From Laguncularia racemosa (Eukaryota > Streptophyta > Magnoliopsida > Myrtales > Combretaceae): 64,000 bases of DNA. Below the pieces are notes generated by a model. That model did no database searches and had not been told where the DNA came from. It saw only the letters and a list, made by a program, of their open reading frames with translations. Shown one piece after another: positions 63,561 through 64,000 of the stretch; the first letter of the stretch is position 1; every line of letters starts with the position of its first letter. A program made the translations under genes and the position numbers. The stretch is from positions 558,001 through 622,000 of the forward strand of contig JBBMOL010000193.1 in the NCBI GenBank assembly GCA_037954665.1, in the 5' to 3' direction.

Positions 63561-64000
63561 ATTTTTGACACAGTGTAAAAGCATAAAGAACAAAAACCAA
63601 TTCATTAATTGATTTCACAAATAAATGCAAAAAGGTTGTAACTTTCAGAAAGATTAATCTCAAAAATATGGCTCAAAGTGTGTGATAAATTCCACCCCAA
63701 AAGCATAAAAAGAAAACATATAAATAGTCTTGGGAAAAAGAAAACAAGACATAACATCGTGTGGAATAAAAATTAGTATGTAAGCTAGCAACTTAGGAGA
63801 AAGAAAGCCAGCAGCCTAATTTTCAAAGCCAGTGGCTTTAGTCTATTACACTATAGGCTTTGGAGCTAGCTTTAGCACGTGAAACATGCTGCTCCGCATC
63901 ATTCTCCCCACTTGCAAAGAACTCAACCTTGAGTTCTCATCTAGATATAATGGACACTCATCTAGATGGAATGGAGACAAATCAACAACATTGAAGGTCT
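63561..64000 (-). mobile_element. Probable end of a Ty3/gypsy element (minus strand)
   Basis: Where F-box copy C homology stops, unrelated sequence begins. On the minus strand, the window edge reads as TFNVVDLSPFHLDE, a pattern typical of the C-terminus of gypsy polyproteins, followed by a purine-rich stretch (GTGGGGAGAATGATG) of the kind seen before a 3' LTR. The element would enter from beyond the window and end inside copy C exon 2. The LTR end cannot be fixed. Confidence 0.5.

Overview
This is nuclear DNA from a dicotyledonous flowering plant. It is AT-rich, its genes carry GT-AG introns, and it holds a family-1 beta-glucosidase with the plant 12-exon layout, a chloroplast-type RNA pseudouridine synthase, a cluster of plant F-box/LRR/FBD genes, and degenerate Ty1/copia, Ty3/gypsy and hAT elements. 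The sequence alone does not fix the species. All gene models were built by hand, joining exons at GT-AG sites in phase.

Region 1 (1-13.7 kb) is the conserved genic part. A complete 12-exon GH1 beta-glucosidase of the BGLU45-47 (monolignol glucosidase) type runs on the plus strand (3715-8185, 526 aa). A complete 9-exon RluA-type pseudouridine synthase resembling plant RNA pseudouridine synthase 6 runs tail-to-tail with it on the minus strand (13674-9072, 484 or 475 aa). Intron 4 of the latter holds a clean solo LTR with a 5-bp target duplication.

Region 2 (13.7-22.5 kb) has one intact F-box/LRR/FBD gene (17984-19727) between diverged non-coding duplications. Region 3 (22.5-36 kb) is repeat-rich: a copia relic without its 5' LTR and with many stops (about 22.58-27.39 kb), an AC-rich degenerate repeat (30.24-30.95 kb), and a gypsy-type element with both LTRs but no reverse transcriptase or integrase (31.1-35.6 kb).

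Region 4 (36.5-64 kb) is an F-box duplication cluster. Three duplicated units share a leader exon, a leader intron, a three-exon coding body and downstream flanks. Copy A (37890-39457) and copy B (46005-47627) are intact; copy B has lost the ancestral stop and gained a short tail. Copy C is a pseudogene, cut in two after its F-box domain by about 5.9 kb of inserted DNA. That insert contains a complete 4.1-kb hAT transposon (57687-61793) with an exact 8-bp target duplication, a BED-finger transposase broken by two frameshifts, and arrays of imperfect palindromes near both ends. Between copies B and C lie degraded gypsy material, a dispersed repeat family and MITEs.

The genes do not form one pathway. 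The window shows two housekeeping or metabolic genes beside a fast-evolving F-box family that repeats and transposons are expanding and breaking.
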